Counted from the stretch's first letter, positions 28,220-37,993 are shown. The stretch: 64,000 nt of DNA from Actinomycetospora cinnamomea (GCF_003096675.1 NZ_QEKW01000001.1:372001-436000); one strand, 5' to 3'. Notes: generated by a model not told the origin, from the letters alone. Translations and numbers: made by a program.

Positions 28220-28236
28220 CGGCGTGTCGCGATTGC

Positions 28237-28710
28237 TCAGCCCAGCCGCTCGCGCAGCCGTCGGTGCACCTCGGGGTGCAGGAACGCGCCCACGTCCCCG
28301 CCGCCGCGCGCCACCTCCTTGACCAGCGAGCTGGACACGAACGAGTGGGCCGGGTCGGTGATGAGGAAGACCGAGTCGACGCCGGTCTGGTGGCGGTTCA
28401 TCTGCGCCATCGGCTCCTCGAACCCGAAGTCCGTGGACGACCGCAGGCCCTTGACCAGGGTGGCCGCGCCGATCGCGCGGCAGTAGTCCACGACGAGGCC
28501 CTCGAAGGCGTCGGTGCGCACGTTGTCCACACCTTCGAGGGCCGCGGCGAGCAGCTCGCGGCGCTCGTCGACGGTGAACAGGCCCTGCTTGGCGGGGTTG
28601 ACGGCCACGGCCACGACGACCTCGTCGAACAGCGCCGCCGCCCGCGTGATCACGTCGGCGTGCCCGAGCGTGACCGGGTCGAACGAGCCGGGGCACACGG
28701 CGATGGTCAC
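28237..28710 (-). CDS. coaD: phosphopantetheine adenylyltransferase
   Basis: 157 residues, standard length. CoaD transfers AMP to 4'-phosphopantetheine in the penultimate step of coenzyme A synthesis. The nucleotidyltransferase motif CPGSFDPVTLGHADVI (about residues 6-21), the segment YCRAIGAATLVKGLRSSTDFGFEEPMAQMN and the ISSS-type motif HSFVSSSLVKEVA are all present. GTG 28710 is chosen because TIAVCPGSFDP is the usual N-terminus. Its leader, including GGAGG, is one arm of a 30-bp inverted repeat shared with the divergent GNAT gene. rsmD, its usual upstream partner, is 3.5 kb away here. Confidence 0.96.
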   Translation of the reverse strand: MTIAVCPGSFDPVTLGHADVITRAAALFDEVVVAVAVNPAKQGLFTVDERRELLAAALEGVDNVRTDAFEGLVVDYCRAIGAATLVKGLRSSTDFGFEEPMAQMNRHQTGVDSVFLITDPAHSFVSSSLVKEVARGGGDVGAFLHPEVHRRLRERLG

Positions 28711-28712
28711 TG

Positions 28713-28782
28713 ATGGCCTCCGGCCTCGTGAGTGGTATGGGTCGTCATGGCAACCCATATCACTCACGAGGCCGGAGGCCAT
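28713..28782. repeat. 30-bp inverted repeat between coaD and GNAT gene
   Basis: The arms at 28713-28742 and 28753-28782 are complementary at 29 of 30 positions around a 10-base loop. Each arm carries CCGGAGGCCAT on its outer end, so the same ribosome-binding-site context stands before coaD (leftward) and before the GNAT gene (rightward, whose ATG begins at 28781). It looks like one duplicated and inverted 5' region. Confidence 0.9.
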
Positions 28783-29443
28783 GGACGCCGCTCTCCTGCG
28801 CGCCGACCTCGCCGCCCTCTACCCGCAGTACGGGCTGCGGGTGGCCCACGCCGGGACGGTGCTGATCGGGCCGACCGACGAGGAACTGCTCGAGCTGGCG
28901 GCGATCGTCGCTGAGCCCGGTGGCGTCGTGGAGCCGGGCCGCGAGGGCGAGCTCCTCGGATGGCCCCCGGATGCGGGGGACGACGCGGCCCGCCGGTTCC
29001 TGGAGTGGGCGTGGCGGCTGCGCGAGGCGCCGAGCCCCGTGCGATGGCGGGCGCCGCTCGCCGTGATCGACGGCGGGCGGGCCCTCGGTCTCGCGGTCCT
29101 GGCGCACGAGCACGACGACCCGGCCGGCACGGTCCGCACCTCGTCGTGGCTCGCGCGCGCCGAGCAGGGGCGCGGGCTGGGGCGCCGGGTGCGGCTGATG
29201 CTGCTGGAGCTGGCGTTCGCCCACCTCGGGGCGACGCGGGCGACGACCGGCGCCGCCGAGGGCAACGCCGCCTCCCTGCGTGTGTCCCAGCGCTGCGGCT
29301 ACCGCGAGACCCACCGGGCGCCGGGCCCCGACGGCGTCGTCGAGGTGCACCTCGCCGTCACGCCCGCGGCCTGGCGGCGCCGCCGCCTGCCCGACGTCGA
29401 CGTGGACGGGGTGGACGCGTTCCGGGACGCGATCGCGGCCTGA
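28781..29443 (+). CDS. GNAT family N-acetyltransferase
   Basis: 220 residues. After a 100-residue N-terminal part comes a GNAT core: GLAVLAHEHDDPAGTVRTSSWLARAEQGRGLGRRVRLMLLELAFAHLGATRATTGAAEGNAASLRVSQRCGYRE. The acetyl-CoA-binding motif A is EQGRGLGRRVRL (Q/RxxGxG/A) at about residues 127-138. The substrate is unknown. ATG 28781 lies at the end of the inverted repeat arm, with GGAGG only two bases away and a second AGG 8 bases upstream, so translation initiation may depend on that structure. Confidence 0.8.
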   Translation: MDAALLRADLAALYPQYGLRVAHAGTVLIGPTDEELLELAAIVAEPGGVVEPGREGELLGWPPDAGDDAARRFLEWAWRLREAPSPVRWRAPLAVIDGGRALGLAVLAHEHDDPAGTVRTSSWLARAEQGRGLGRRVRLMLLELAFAHLGATRATTGAAEGNAASLRVSQRCGYRETHRAPGPDGVVEVHLAVTPAAWRRRRLPDVDVDGVDAFRDAIAA

Positions 29444-29635
29444 TCGAGCGCCGAGTGTGCGTCAACGATGGTCGGCTCGCCCTGTCGAGCAGCATGTGCG
29501 CACATTCGCTGCGGGGCTGACCCGGCAGCCTGTGCCCCTGCGGTGATCAGGGGCCCTGGCTGCGCCGACCGGCCCCGTTTCCGCAGGTCGCCCCATGGTC
29601 GACCCTCGCGGGATCACCCGAGGAGGAGGCACACC
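29444..29635 (+). other. intergenic region before the helical-repeat protein gene
   Basis: 192 bp without a gene. It ends in an unusually strong ribosome binding site, AGGAGGAGG at 29621-29629. Promoter elements are not clear by eye. Confidence 0.35.
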
Positions 29636-30595
29636 ATGGCCGCAGGAGGACCCGAGCGCCGCCGTCGGCGCGAGACCAGCACGTCGTCGGGGGACGGCGC
29701 CCAGCAGTCGCGCGAGGAGGGGCCCGACGCCACCCAGGCACGTCGCGGAGCGCGCACGGACGCGGCGTCGCGGCCCGACGTCTACCTCGACGTACCGAAG
29801 CTCGAGGTCGACCACATCGGGCTGGAGGTCGAGAACCTGCGCGCCCGGGTGTCCCTGCAGGCCGAGGTGCTCGACCTGCTCAAGCTCAACGTCGGTGTCG
29901 ACGCGGAGCTGGGGCGCGTCGCGCTGGAGATCGACGGGGTGCAGGCCGAGGCGACGCTGAAGGTCCGCCTCGACGAGGTCGCGGGGATCATCGACCGCGT
30001 CCTGGACACCGTCGACCGGAATCCCCAGATCCTCGAGACGGTGGCCCGGACCGCGCAGAGCGCGGTGCAGGAGGTCGGCTCCGGCGTGGGCGAGGCGGCG
30101 GGCCAGGTCGGGCGCGCCGCGGGCGACGCGGTCGGCGAGGTCGCCGGCCAGGCCGGGGGTGCGGTCGGGCAGCTGACCGACCAGGCCGGCGAAGCCGTCG
30201 GGCAGGTCACCGACCAGGCCGGCGAGGCCGTCGGGCAGGTCACCGACCAGGCCGGCGAGGCCGTCGGCGACGCGACCGGCGCCGTGGAGGAGGTCGCGGG
30301 CGAGGCCGGGGAGGCGGCGGGCGACACGGCAGGAGATGCGGCCGGCACGGCCGCCGACACCACCGAGGACTCCGCGGGCACGGACGAGGACACGGCACCG
30401 GACGCGGACCGGGAGACGACCGACGAGGCCCGGGACGACGGGGACGCCCCGGACCCCGGCGAGACGCCGGGTCGCTCCGGCGACGACTCCGCGGAGTCCG
30501 ACGACGCGACGCCGGCCCGGGCGCGTGGCTCGTCCGGGCGGTCACGCCGGTCGTCGTCGACGCGCTCGCGTCCCGCCCGCCGGACGACCGGGTGA
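29636..30595 (+). CDS. hypothetical protein with amphipathic repeat segment and basic tail
   Basis: 319 residues in three zones. Residues 1-45 are Arg/Ser/Gly-rich. Residues 47-135 form a well-ordered block with alternating strands and helices (VYLDVPKLEVDHIGLEVENLRARVSLQAEVLDLLKLNVGVDAELGRVALEIDGVQAEATLKVRLDEVAGIIDRVLDTVDRNPQIL) that I associate with uncharacterised actinobacterial proteins. Residues 140-225 are 11-residue-type repeats (GQVTDQAGEAV and relatives), like apolipoprotein or LEA helices. A highly acidic stretch follows, then a basic SRRSSSTRSRPARR tail. Function unknown. The next gene overlaps its stop by 4 bp. Confidence 0.75.
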   Translation: MAAGGPERRRRRETSTSSGDGAQQSREEGPDATQARRGARTDAASRPDVYLDVPKLEVDHIGLEVENLRARVSLQAEVLDLLKLNVGVDAELGRVALEIDGVQAEATLKVRLDEVAGIIDRVLDTVDRNPQILETVARTAQSAVQEVGSGVGEAAGQVGRAAGDAVGEVAGQAGGAVGQLTDQAGEAVGQVTDQAGEAVGQVTDQAGEAVGDATGAVEEVAGEAGEAAGDTAGDAAGTAADTTEDSAGTDEDTAPDADRETTDEARDDGDAPDPGETPGRSGDDSAESDDATPARARGSSGRSRRSSSTRSRPARRTTG

Positions 30596-30825
30596 GCGAG
30601 GAGCGCGAGCCGGACATCGAGTTCCGGAGCACGGTCAGAGGCCGGCGGCTGCGGTTCGAGGCGGTGCCCGACGTCCGCGTCGACCTCACCGGGGACCAGG
30701 ACGACGCCTCGCGCTCCGGGAGCGAGCGGGAGAACCTCCCCGATCGCGTCCGGCGCCACGTCACCTACACCGACGTGCGCGTCGACCACGCGACGCTGTC
30801 CTGGCTCGACCCGCCCGACGCGTGA
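30592..30825 (+). CDS. small hypothetical protein, 77 aa
   Basis: 77 residues. Two beta-like stretches, DIEFRSTVRGRRLRFEAVPDVRVDLTG and VTYTDVRVDHATLSWLDPPDA, flank a charged loop. I do not recognise it. The GTG start overlaps the upstream stop (GTGA), so it is coupled to the helical-repeat protein and probably works with it. A 13-bp stem terminator follows 5 bp after the stop. Confidence 0.65.
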   Translation: MSEEREPDIEFRSTVRGRRLRFEAVPDVRVDLTGDQDDASRSGSERENLPDRVRRHVTYTDVRVDHATLSWLDPPDA

Positions 30826-30830
30826 CCGCC

Positions 30831-30861
30831 CCGGGCGGCCGGCGCACGGCCGGCCGCCCGG
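30831..30861. terminator. bidirectional hairpin terminator
   Basis: CCGGGCGGCCGGC (30831-30843) and GCCGGCCGCCCGG (30849-30861) form a perfect 13-bp stem with a 5-base loop. It lies between convergent genes ending at 30825 and 30869 and can serve both. Confidence 0.85.
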
Positions 30862-30868
30862 CGGCGGG

Positions 30869-31834
<966 letters not shown>

Positions 31835-32165
31835 GGGTGGTGGTCCTTCCCGGGAGCCGGACACCGCTGTCCGGTCGAGTGGGCGGGCCGCGGGGGTCGA
31901 CCCACATGTGGAGGCCGGTGTTCCCGGGGGTCCGGCGACCGACGCCGGGCCGACGGCGCGTCGGGCGAAGTGGCTCCGTGCGGCCCAGCCGGTACGCCTC
32001 GCGGCCGTCGCGCGATCGTCCGGGGTGCGGCGGCGGGGCACCGCCGGTCGCCGTCAGGTGGTGAACGCGGTCACCGTGACGTCCGCCAGGCAGATGGGCG
32101 CGCGACGGCGGCCTCGCGGTACAGGATCGCCCCGTCGTGCACGACCAGCGCCCGGAGCACCGACC
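31835..32165. other. 331-bp intergenic region between rsmD and the acidic-protein gene
   Basis: No credible gene. It holds the leftward leader of the acidic-protein gene with an 18-bp inverted repeat, CCGGACA-N4-TGTCCGG (31857-31874), just upstream of its ribosome binding site, and a CCACATGTGG palindrome at 31902-31911. The rest is GC-rich with no clear structure. A 32-codon frame starting GTG 32168 and overlapping the rsmD stop is too short to call. Confidence 0.4.
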
Positions 32166-32711
32166 TCACGCCGCCGTCGCCAGGTGCAGCGTCGTCTCGC
32201 CGTACGTGCGCGGCTCCTCCGGCTCGAGGCCCTCGGGCCAGGCCGGCGCCGGGGAGCGGGCGTCGCGCTCGAGGACGACGAGCCCGCCGGAGCGCGTCCA
32301 CCGCGGCAGCAGGGCGAGCACCGCGTCGAGGGAGTCGGCCGGTTCGCGGTACGGCGGGTCGAGGAGCACGAGGTCGACGGGCGCCGGCGTGCGCCGCAGG
32401 AAGGCCAGCACGGCGGAGCGGCGCACCGTGGCACCCCGCACGCCCGCCACCCGGGCGTTGGCCTGGATGACCGCGCACGCCCGCGGGTCGCGCTCGACGA
32501 GGACCGCGGTGGACGCCCCGCGCGAGAGCGCCTCGATCCCCAGCGCGCCGGAGCCGGCGTAGAGGTCGAGGACCTCGGCGTCCTCGATCACCCCACGGGC
32601 CTCGAGCGCCGAGAACAGCGCCTCGCGCACCCGATCCGACGTCGGGCGCGTGCCCGTGGGCGGCACCGCGATCCGCCGCCCCCCGGCGACGCCGCCGATG
32701 ATCCTCGTCAT
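32166..32711 (-). CDS. rsmD: 16S rRNA (guanine966-N2)-methyltransferase RsmD
   Basis: 181 residues. It begins TRIIGGVAGGRRIAVPPTGTRPTSDRVREALFSAL, the family hallmark, then the SAM-binding loop VLDLYAGSGALGIEALSRGA and the catalytic N-P-P-Y-type motif LVLLDPPYREP. RsmD methylates G966 near the P site of the 30S subunit. Its ATG follows the pyc stop directly (TAGATG), so it is read from the pyc message. This order (recG-rsmD-coaD in many actinobacteria) is rearranged here. Confidence 0.95.
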   Translation of the reverse strand: MTRIIGGVAGGRRIAVPPTGTRPTSDRVREALFSALEARGVIEDAEVLDLYAGSGALGIEALSRGASTAVLVERDPRACAVIQANARVAGVRGATVRRSAVLAFLRRTPAPVDLVLLDPPYREPADSLDAVLALLPRWTRSGGLVVLERDARSPAPAWPEGLEPEEPRTYGETTLHLATAA

Positions 32712-35700
32712 CTACGCGAGCACGACCACCAGGTCGCCGCCCTCCACCTGCTGCACCGGGGCGAGGGCCAGCCGCTCGACGGTCCCGGCGCGCGGGGCGG
32801 TGATCGAGGCCTCCATCTTCATCGCCTCGATCGTCGCGACGGTGTCCCCGGCCTCGACCCGGTCGCCCTCGGCCACCTGCAGCGTGACGACGCCGGCGAA
32901 CGGCGCCGGCACCTGGCCGGGGTCGCTGCGGTCGGCCTTCTCCGCGACCTTGACGTCGGTGGCGATCGCCCGGTCGCGCACCTGCAGGGGCCGCAGCTGC
33001 CCGTTGAGCGACATCAGCACGGTGCGCATGCCGCGCTCGTCGGGCTCGGAGATGGCCTGCAGCTCGATGAGCAGCTGGACGCCGGTGTCGATGTCGACCG
33101 CGCACTCGCGCTCGGGCTCCAGCCCGTAGAAGAACTCCTGGCTGCGCAGCACCGAGGTGTCGCCGTAGGCGTGGCGGTGCTCGCGGAACTCCTTCGTCGG
33201 CCCGGGGAAGAGCAGCTCGTTGAGCGTCGCGGCGCGGTCGGCCTCGAGGCCCTTGCGGTCGTCGTCGGTGAGCTCGGTGATCCCCGGGCGCCCAGAGCTC
33301 GACCCCGCGGCTCGGCCCTCCAGCGCCTTCGACCGCAGCGGCTCCGGCCAGCCCGCGGGCGGGTCGCCCAGCTCGCCGCGCAGGAACCCGATCACCGAGT
33401 CCGGGATGTCGTAGCGGCGCGGGTCGGCCTCGAACGCCGCCGGGTCGACGCCGGCGCCGACGAAGTGCAGCGCGAGGTCGCCGACGACCTTCGACGACGG
33501 GGTGACCTTCACCAGGTGGCCGAGCATCCGGTCGGCGGCGGCGTAGGCGTCCTCGATCTGCTCGAACCGGTCGCCCAGGCCCAACGCCACCGCCTGCGTG
33601 CGCAGGTTCGACAGCTGACCGCCGGGGATCTCGTGGTGGTAGACGCGCCCGGTCGGCGAGGTCAGGCCGGCCTCGAACGGCGCGTAGACCTTGCGCACGA
33701 CCTCCCAGTACGGCTCCAGGGCGTTGACGGCGTCGAGCGACAGGCCCGTCTCGCGCGCGGAGTGGTCGGTGGCCGCCACCAGCGCCGAGAGCGAGGGCTG
33801 CGAGGTGGTGCCCGCCATCGACGCGACGGCCGCGTCGACGGCGTCCACCCCGGCGTCGATCGCCGCGGTCAGCGTCGCGAGCTGCCCGCCGGCCGTGTCG
33901 TGGGTGTGCAGGTGCACGGGCAGGTCGAAGCGCTCGCGCAGCGCGGTCACCAGCGTCCGCGCCGCCGGCGGGCGCAGCAGTCCCGCCATGTCCTTGATCG
34001 CCAGGATGTGCGCGCCGGCGGAGACGATCTGCTCGGCGAGGCGCAGGTAGTAGTCGAGGGTGTAGAGCCGCTCGCCGGGGTCGGACAGGTCGCCGGTGTA
34101 GCAGAGCGCGACCTCGGCCACCGCTCCGCCCGAGGCGCGCACCGCGTCGATCGCCGGGCGCATCTGGCTCACGTCGTTGAGCGCGTCGAAGATGCGGAAG
34201 ATGTCGATGCCGACCCGGGCCGCCTCCGCGACGAAGGCGTCGGTGACCTCGGTCGGGTACGGCGTGTAGCCGACGGTGTTGCGCCCGCGTAGCAGCATCT
34301 GCAGGCAGAGGTTGGGGACGGCCTCGCGCAGGCGGGCGAGGCGCTCCCACGGGTCCTCGGCGAGGAAGCGCAGCGCCACGTCGTAGGTCGCGCCGCCCCA
34401 GCACTCGAGCGAGAGCAGCTCGGGGACGGTGCGCGCGACGTGCGGGGCGATCCCGAGCAGGTCGCGGGTGCGCACGCGGGTGGCGAGCAACGACTGGTGG
34501 GCGTCGCGGAAGGTCGTGTCGGTGACCGGGACGCCGGCCTGCTCGCGCAGCCACGACGCGAAGCCCTCGGGACCGAGCTCGGCGAGCCGCTGGCGGGACC
34601 CGTCGGGCGGGGCGACCGAGAGGTCGGCGTCCGGCAGCTTCTCGCGCGGGTCGGCGAGCTGCGGGGGCTCGCCGTAGGGCTTGTTGACGGTGACGTCGGC
34701 GAGGTAGCTCATCAGCCGGGTCCCGCGGTCGGCGGGCGCCCGCGCCGCCAACAGCTCGGGATGCTCGGCGATGAAGCTCGTCGTCACCCGCCCCTCGCGG
34801 AAGTCCGGCTCGTCGAGCAGCGCCATGAGGAACGGGATGTTCGTGGCCACCCCGCGCACGCGGAACTCGGCGAGGGCGCGACGGGCCCGGCGCACCGCGG
34901 TGGTGAAGTCGCGCCCCCGGCACGTGACCTTGACCAGCAGCGAATCGAAGTGCGCGCTGATCTCCGCGCCCGCGTAGGCCGTGCCGCCGTCGAGGCGCAC
35001 GCCCGAGCCCGACGCCGAGCGGTAGGCCGAGATCATCCCGATGTCGGGGCGGAACTCGTTGGCCGGGTCCTCGGTGGTGATCCGGCACTGGACGGCGAAC
35101 CCGTGCAGGGCGACGGTCTCCTGCGAGAGCTCGAGGTCGGCCAGGGTCTCCCCCGACGCGATGCGCATCTGGGCCGCCACGAGGTCGACGTCGGCAACCT
35201 CCTCGGTGACCGTGTGCTCCACCTGGATGCGCGGGTTCATCTCGATGAAGTGGTGGTTGCCGTCCGCGTCGAGCAGGAACTCGACGGTGCCGGCGTTCAC
35301 GTAGCCGATCCTCTCGGCGAACCGGACGGCGTCCGCGCAGATCCGCTCCCGCAGCTCCGGCGACAGGTGCGGCGCCGGGGCGATCTCGACGACCTTCTGG
35401 TGTCGCCGCTGCACCGAGCAGTCGCGCTCGAACAGGTGCATCACGTGGCCCTCGCCGTCGGCGAGGATCTGCACCTCGATGTGCCGCGGGTCGATCACGG
35501 CCTGCTCGAGGATCACGGTGGCGTCGCCGAACGCGCTCGAGGCCTCGTTCATCGCCGCCTGCAGCGCGTCGCGCAGCGCGCGGGGCTCGCGGACCAGCCG
35601 CATCCCCCGCCCGCCACCGCCGGCGACGGCCTTGACGAACAGCGGGAAGGTCATCGACCCCGACGCGGCCAGCAGCGTCTCGAGGTCATCGGAGGGATCG

Positions 35701-36104
35701 CTGGAGTCGAGGACGGGCACGCCGGCCTCGCGCGCCGCGGCCACCGCGCGGTGCTTGTTGCCGGCCATCGCCAGCACCCGCGGGGGCGGGCCGATGAACG
35801 TGATGCCCGCGTTCTTGCAGGCGGTGGCCAGGCCCGGGTTCTCGGAGAGGAAGCCGTAGCCGGGGTAGATCGCGTCGGCGCCGGAGCGCCGGGCGGCGTC
35901 GATGATCGCGTCGATCGACAGGTAGGCGCGGACGGGGTGGCCGACCTCGCCGATCTGGTACGCCTCGTCGGCCTTGAGCCGGTGCTCGGAGTTGCGGTCC
36001 TCGTGCGGGAACACCGCCACCGTGGACGCGCCGAGCTCGTAGGCGGCCCGGAAGGCCCGGATCGCGATCTCGCCGCGGTTGGCGACGAGCACCTTGCGGA
36101 ACAT
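32712..36104 (-). CDS. pyc: pyruvate carboxylase
   Basis: 1130 residues, full-length single-chain enzyme that makes oxaloacetate from pyruvate, bicarbonate and ATP. Domains: biotin carboxylase about 1-450 (MFRKVLVANRGEIAIRAFRAAYELG; ATP-grasp GGGGRGMRLV; EMNPRIQVEHTVTEEV), carboxyltransferase about 530-830 (DTTFRDAHQSLLATRVRTRDL, metal ligands in HLHTHDTAG), PYC-OADA domain, and C-terminal biotinyl domain with EAMKMEAS carrying the biotin Lys. It is anaplerotic and complements the malate synthase made from the glycolate cluster at 44-52 kb. rsmD follows without a gap. Confidence 0.97.
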   Translation of the reverse strand: MFRKVLVANRGEIAIRAFRAAYELGASTVAVFPHEDRNSEHRLKADEAYQIGEVGHPVRAYLSIDAIIDAARRSGADAIYPGYGFLSENPGLATACKNAGITFIGPPPRVLAMAGNKHRAVAAAREAGVPVLDSSDPSDDLETLLAASGSMTFPLFVKAVAGGGGRGMRLVREPRALRDALQAAMNEASSAFGDATVILEQAVIDPRHIEVQILADGEGHVMHLFERDCSVQRRHQKVVEIAPAPHLSPELRERICADAVRFAERIGYVNAGTVEFLLDADGNHHFIEMNPRIQVEHTVTEEVADVDLVAAQMRIASGETLADLELSQETVALHGFAVQCRITTEDPANEFRPDIGMISAYRSASGSGVRLDGGTAYAGAEISAHFDSLLVKVTCRGRDFTTAVRRARRALAEFRVRGVATNIPFLMALLDEPDFREGRVTTSFIAEHPELLAARAPADRGTRLMSYLADVTVNKPYGEPPQLADPREKLPDADLSVAPPDGSRQRLAELGPEGFASWLREQAGVPVTDTTFRDAHQSLLATRVRTRDLLGIAPHVARTVPELLSLECWGGATYDVALRFLAEDPWERLARLREAVPNLCLQMLLRGRNTVGYTPYPTEVTDAFVAEAARVGIDIFRIFDALNDVSQMRPAIDAVRASGGAVAEVALCYTGDLSDPGERLYTLDYYLRLAEQIVSAGAHILAIKDMAGLLRPPAARTLVTALRERFDLPVHLHTHDTAGGQLATLTAAIDAGVDAVDAAVASMAGTTSQPSLSALVAATDHSARETGLSLDAVNALEPYWEVVRKVYAPFEAGLTSPTGRVYHHEIPGGQLSNLRTQAVALGLGDRFEQIEDAYAAADRMLGHLVKVTPSSKVVGDLALHFVGAGVDPAAFEADPRRYDIPDSVIGFLRGELGDPPAGWPEPLRSKALEGRAAGSSSGRPGITELTDDDRKGLEADRAATLNELLFPGPTKEFREHRHAYGDTSVLRSQEFFYGLEPERECAVDIDTGVQLLIELQAISEPDERGMRTVLMSLNGQLRPLQVRDRAIATDVKVAEKADRSDPGQVPAPFAGVVTLQVAEGDRVEAGDTVATIEAMKMEASITAPRAGTVERLALAPVQQVEGGDLVVVLA

Positions 36105-36249
36105 CGTCCGACATCCTCCTGGGGGTACGCCGCGACCGGACGGAGCACGCTACCGCGCACATCGTTCCCGGCGGCAGCGTCGCGAGGGCGACCTGCACCA
36201 TGGTGGTGCGGTATCAAGGAGGGGTAGGACACACGCCGGGGAGGACATC
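36105..36249. promoter_or_regulatory. divergent spacer pyc / membrane-protein gene
   Basis: 145 bp. The rightward gene has GGGGAGGAC immediately upstream of GTG 36250. For leftward pyc the ribosome binding site is AGGAGG-like near 36115-36120. A GCACCATGGTGG palindrome lies at 36195-36206. No clear promoter hexamers by eye. Confidence 0.35.
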
Positions 36250-37011
36250 GTGGACCGACCGAAGCGCTCCGCCGCCCCCTGGCTGTTCGGCATCGCGGTC
36301 CTGCTCACCCTGCTCGCCCCGGTGATCTTCCTTGGCGTGTGGGTCGGCGCCGGCACGGTCGAGGGCTTCGGCGTCGCGCTGCTCGCCGCCATCGCCGACC
36401 TCGTCGCCGCCGCCATCGCTGCGATCACCGCCACGGTCCTCGCCGTCCGCCGGGGCGTCACCCGCATCCGCACGGTGGTCCACGGCCACCCGCAGGGCCG
36501 GGTCGGGCGCATGGCCGAGCACGAGGCCGCGCGCTGGCGCCTCGCCCGCCGGCGCTTCAGCGAGCTGCAGGCCGAGTACGCCGCGTTCGAGGCCGACCGG
36601 CACGCCGTGGCCGCTCGCCCGGCGCTCGCCGACGTCACCGTGCCCGCCACCGCCCGCTTCGTGCAGGCGCTGGGCGACGCCGAGTTCCTCGTCACCGACG
36701 AGGAACCGGCGGGCCCCCGCCGCGCCGAGTTCGCCGCCGCGGTCGACCGGGCCGTCGAGGCGTGGGAGAACGCCCAGCGCGTGGCCGAGGGCCTCGCGCA
36801 GGCGCGTCGCGAGCACGCCGGCGTCCGCGACGACACCCGCGCCGTCGACCCCGCTCCGCCGCGTGTCCACCACACCGTCGCCCCCGGCGCGCCGGCCACC
36901 GGCGAACGCCCGGCCGCGCCGTCCGGGTCGGAGTACGCCCAGGCCGCCGACGCCGTGCGCCGCGCCGCCGCCCGCGGGGCCCGCGACCTGCGCGACCGCC
37001 TGCGCGCCTAG
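36250..37011 (+). CDS. hypothetical protein with two N-terminal membrane helices
   Basis: 253 residues. Two hydrophobic helices, WLFGIAVLLTLLAPVIFLGVWVG and FGVALLAAIADLVAAAIAAITATVLAV, are joined by a short loop (about residues 10-65). The rest is cytoplasmic, charged and helical (RWRLARRRFSELQAEYAAFEADRHAVAARP), likely a coiled coil, ending in a disordered Pro-rich part and a basic helix. Not recognised. The GTG start is set by GGGGAGG at 36238-36244. It converges on the lipoprotein hydrolase, with a hairpin repeat between them. Confidence 0.7.
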   Translation: MDRPKRSAAPWLFGIAVLLTLLAPVIFLGVWVGAGTVEGFGVALLAAIADLVAAAIAAITATVLAVRRGVTRIRTVVHGHPQGRVGRMAEHEAARWRLARRRFSELQAEYAAFEADRHAVAARPALADVTVPATARFVQALGDAEFLVTDEEPAGPRRAEFAAAVDRAVEAWENAQRVAEGLAQARREHAGVRDDTRAVDPAPPRVHHTVAPGAPATGERPAAPSGSEYAQAADAVRRAAARGARDLRDRLRA

Positions 37012-37020
37012 TCCCCCGAC

Positions 37021-37059
37021 GCAGCGAACGGGCGGTTCGCTGCCTCTACGCGCGCGAAC
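37021..37059. repeat. palindromic repeat element, family B copy 2
   Basis: GCAGCGAAC (37021-37029) and GTTCGCTGC (37035-37043) form a perfect 9-bp stem with a 5-base loop. The following TCTA-N-GCG-N3-CGAAC matches the copy at 18199-18236 base for base at most positions, but the second stem is lost. It lies 10 bp after one stop and before the convergent stop at 37070, where it can act as a bidirectional terminator. Confidence 0.7.
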
Positions 37060-37069
37060 TCCCCGTTGA

Positions 37070-37993
37070 TCACCGCGCGACGCGGCGCACGGCGTCGGCG
37101 AACGCCGTCGGTCGCTCGACCTGCACGTAGTGCCCCGCGCCGGGCACGACGACGACGCGCCGGTCCGGGCGCAACGGGGTGAGCGTGTCGGCGCCGAGGT
37201 CGGGCGCGCCGCCGGAGACGACGAGCACCGGCATCGCCAGCGGACGGGGGTCGGCGCGGTTCGCCGCGGCGTCGCGGTGCAGCGCCCGGTAGCGACCCAT
37301 CGCCGCGTCCAGGCGCCCCGGCGGCGCGTAGGCGGCGACGGTGTCGTCGAGCGGGAAGGCCTGCGTCCCGGTGAAGCCGGCGAGGAACGCCTGCAGCCGG
37401 GGGCGTTCCGCGGCCTCGATCGCCCCGGGGGGCGCGTCGCCGAAGGTCCGCAGGTGCGGCGGGCCGCGCTCGGCGAGGCCGTAGCCGGGCACCCCGCCCC
37501 CGGAGATCACCAGGTGCGCCACCTGCGCGGGGCGCGCCCGGGCCCACGCCACGGCCGCCATCGCACCCAGGTCGTGGCCCACGACCGTCGCGGGCGGCAG
37601 GCGCAGGGCGCCGGCGAGCACGGCGAGGTCGGCGGCGAGGTCGCGCGTCGCGTAGGCGTCGGTGCCCGGCGGGGCGAGGCCGGAGCACCCGGCACCGCGG
37701 AGGTCGGGCACGACGACGCGGTGGTCGGCGGCCAGGTCGGTGGCCACCGCGCGCCACGTGGCGGCGGTCTCGGGGAAGCCGTGCAGGAGCACGACGACCG
37801 GCGCGCCGACCGGTCCCGCGGTGGTGACGTGCAGCCGCGTCCCGCTCGTGTCAACCGTCTGCACCGATCCACCGGGCACGGCGGGGGCGCACGGATCGGG
37901 CGCCGATCCGGGCGACCCGCAGCCGCTCACCACGACCAGGATGAGGGCTCCGACCAGCGCGAACAGGCTCGCGACGGGCCGTGGAGCGGTCAC
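37070..37993 (-). CDS. alpha/beta hydrolase lipoprotein (epoxide hydrolase / dehalogenase-like)
   Basis: 307 residues. A signal peptide with a lipobox (LILVVVSGCGS, Cys at about residue 25) implies export and lipid anchoring. The alpha/beta-hydrolase fold has the oxyanion motif LLHGFPETAATW (HGxP), an Asp nucleophile in VVGHDLGAMAAVAWA, and the catalytic His in GAGHYVQVERP. An Asp nucleophile with HGFPE is typical of epoxide hydrolases and haloacid-type dehalogenases. The substrate is unknown. GTG 37993 has no strong ribosome binding site and could be leaderless. Confidence 0.82.
   Translation of the reverse strand: MTAPRPVASLFALVGALILVVVSGCGSPGSAPDPCAPAVPGGSVQTVDTSGTRLHVTTAGPVGAPVVVLLHGFPETAATWRAVATDLAADHRVVVPDLRGAGCSGLAPPGTDAYATRDLAADLAVLAGALRLPPATVVGHDLGAMAAVAWARARPAQVAHLVISGGGVPGYGLAERGPPHLRTFGDAPPGAIEAAERPRLQAFLAGFTGTQAFPLDDTVAAYAPPGRLDAAMGRYRALHRDAAANRADPRPLAMPVLVVSGGAPDLGADTLTPLRPDRRVVVVPGAGHYVQVERPTAFADAVRRVAR

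Noticed and set aside
30240-30764. Arg/Ser/Pro-rich minus-strand frame across the helical-repeat gene
   Set aside because: It is a GC-skew shadow of the real plus-strand genes with no start signal or conserved features.
32071-32168. 32-codon frame overlapping the rsmD stop (GTGA)
   Set aside because: Too short, no family match, and the plausible coding appearance changes frame half-way; it may be a gene remnant, but nothing supports a functional gene.
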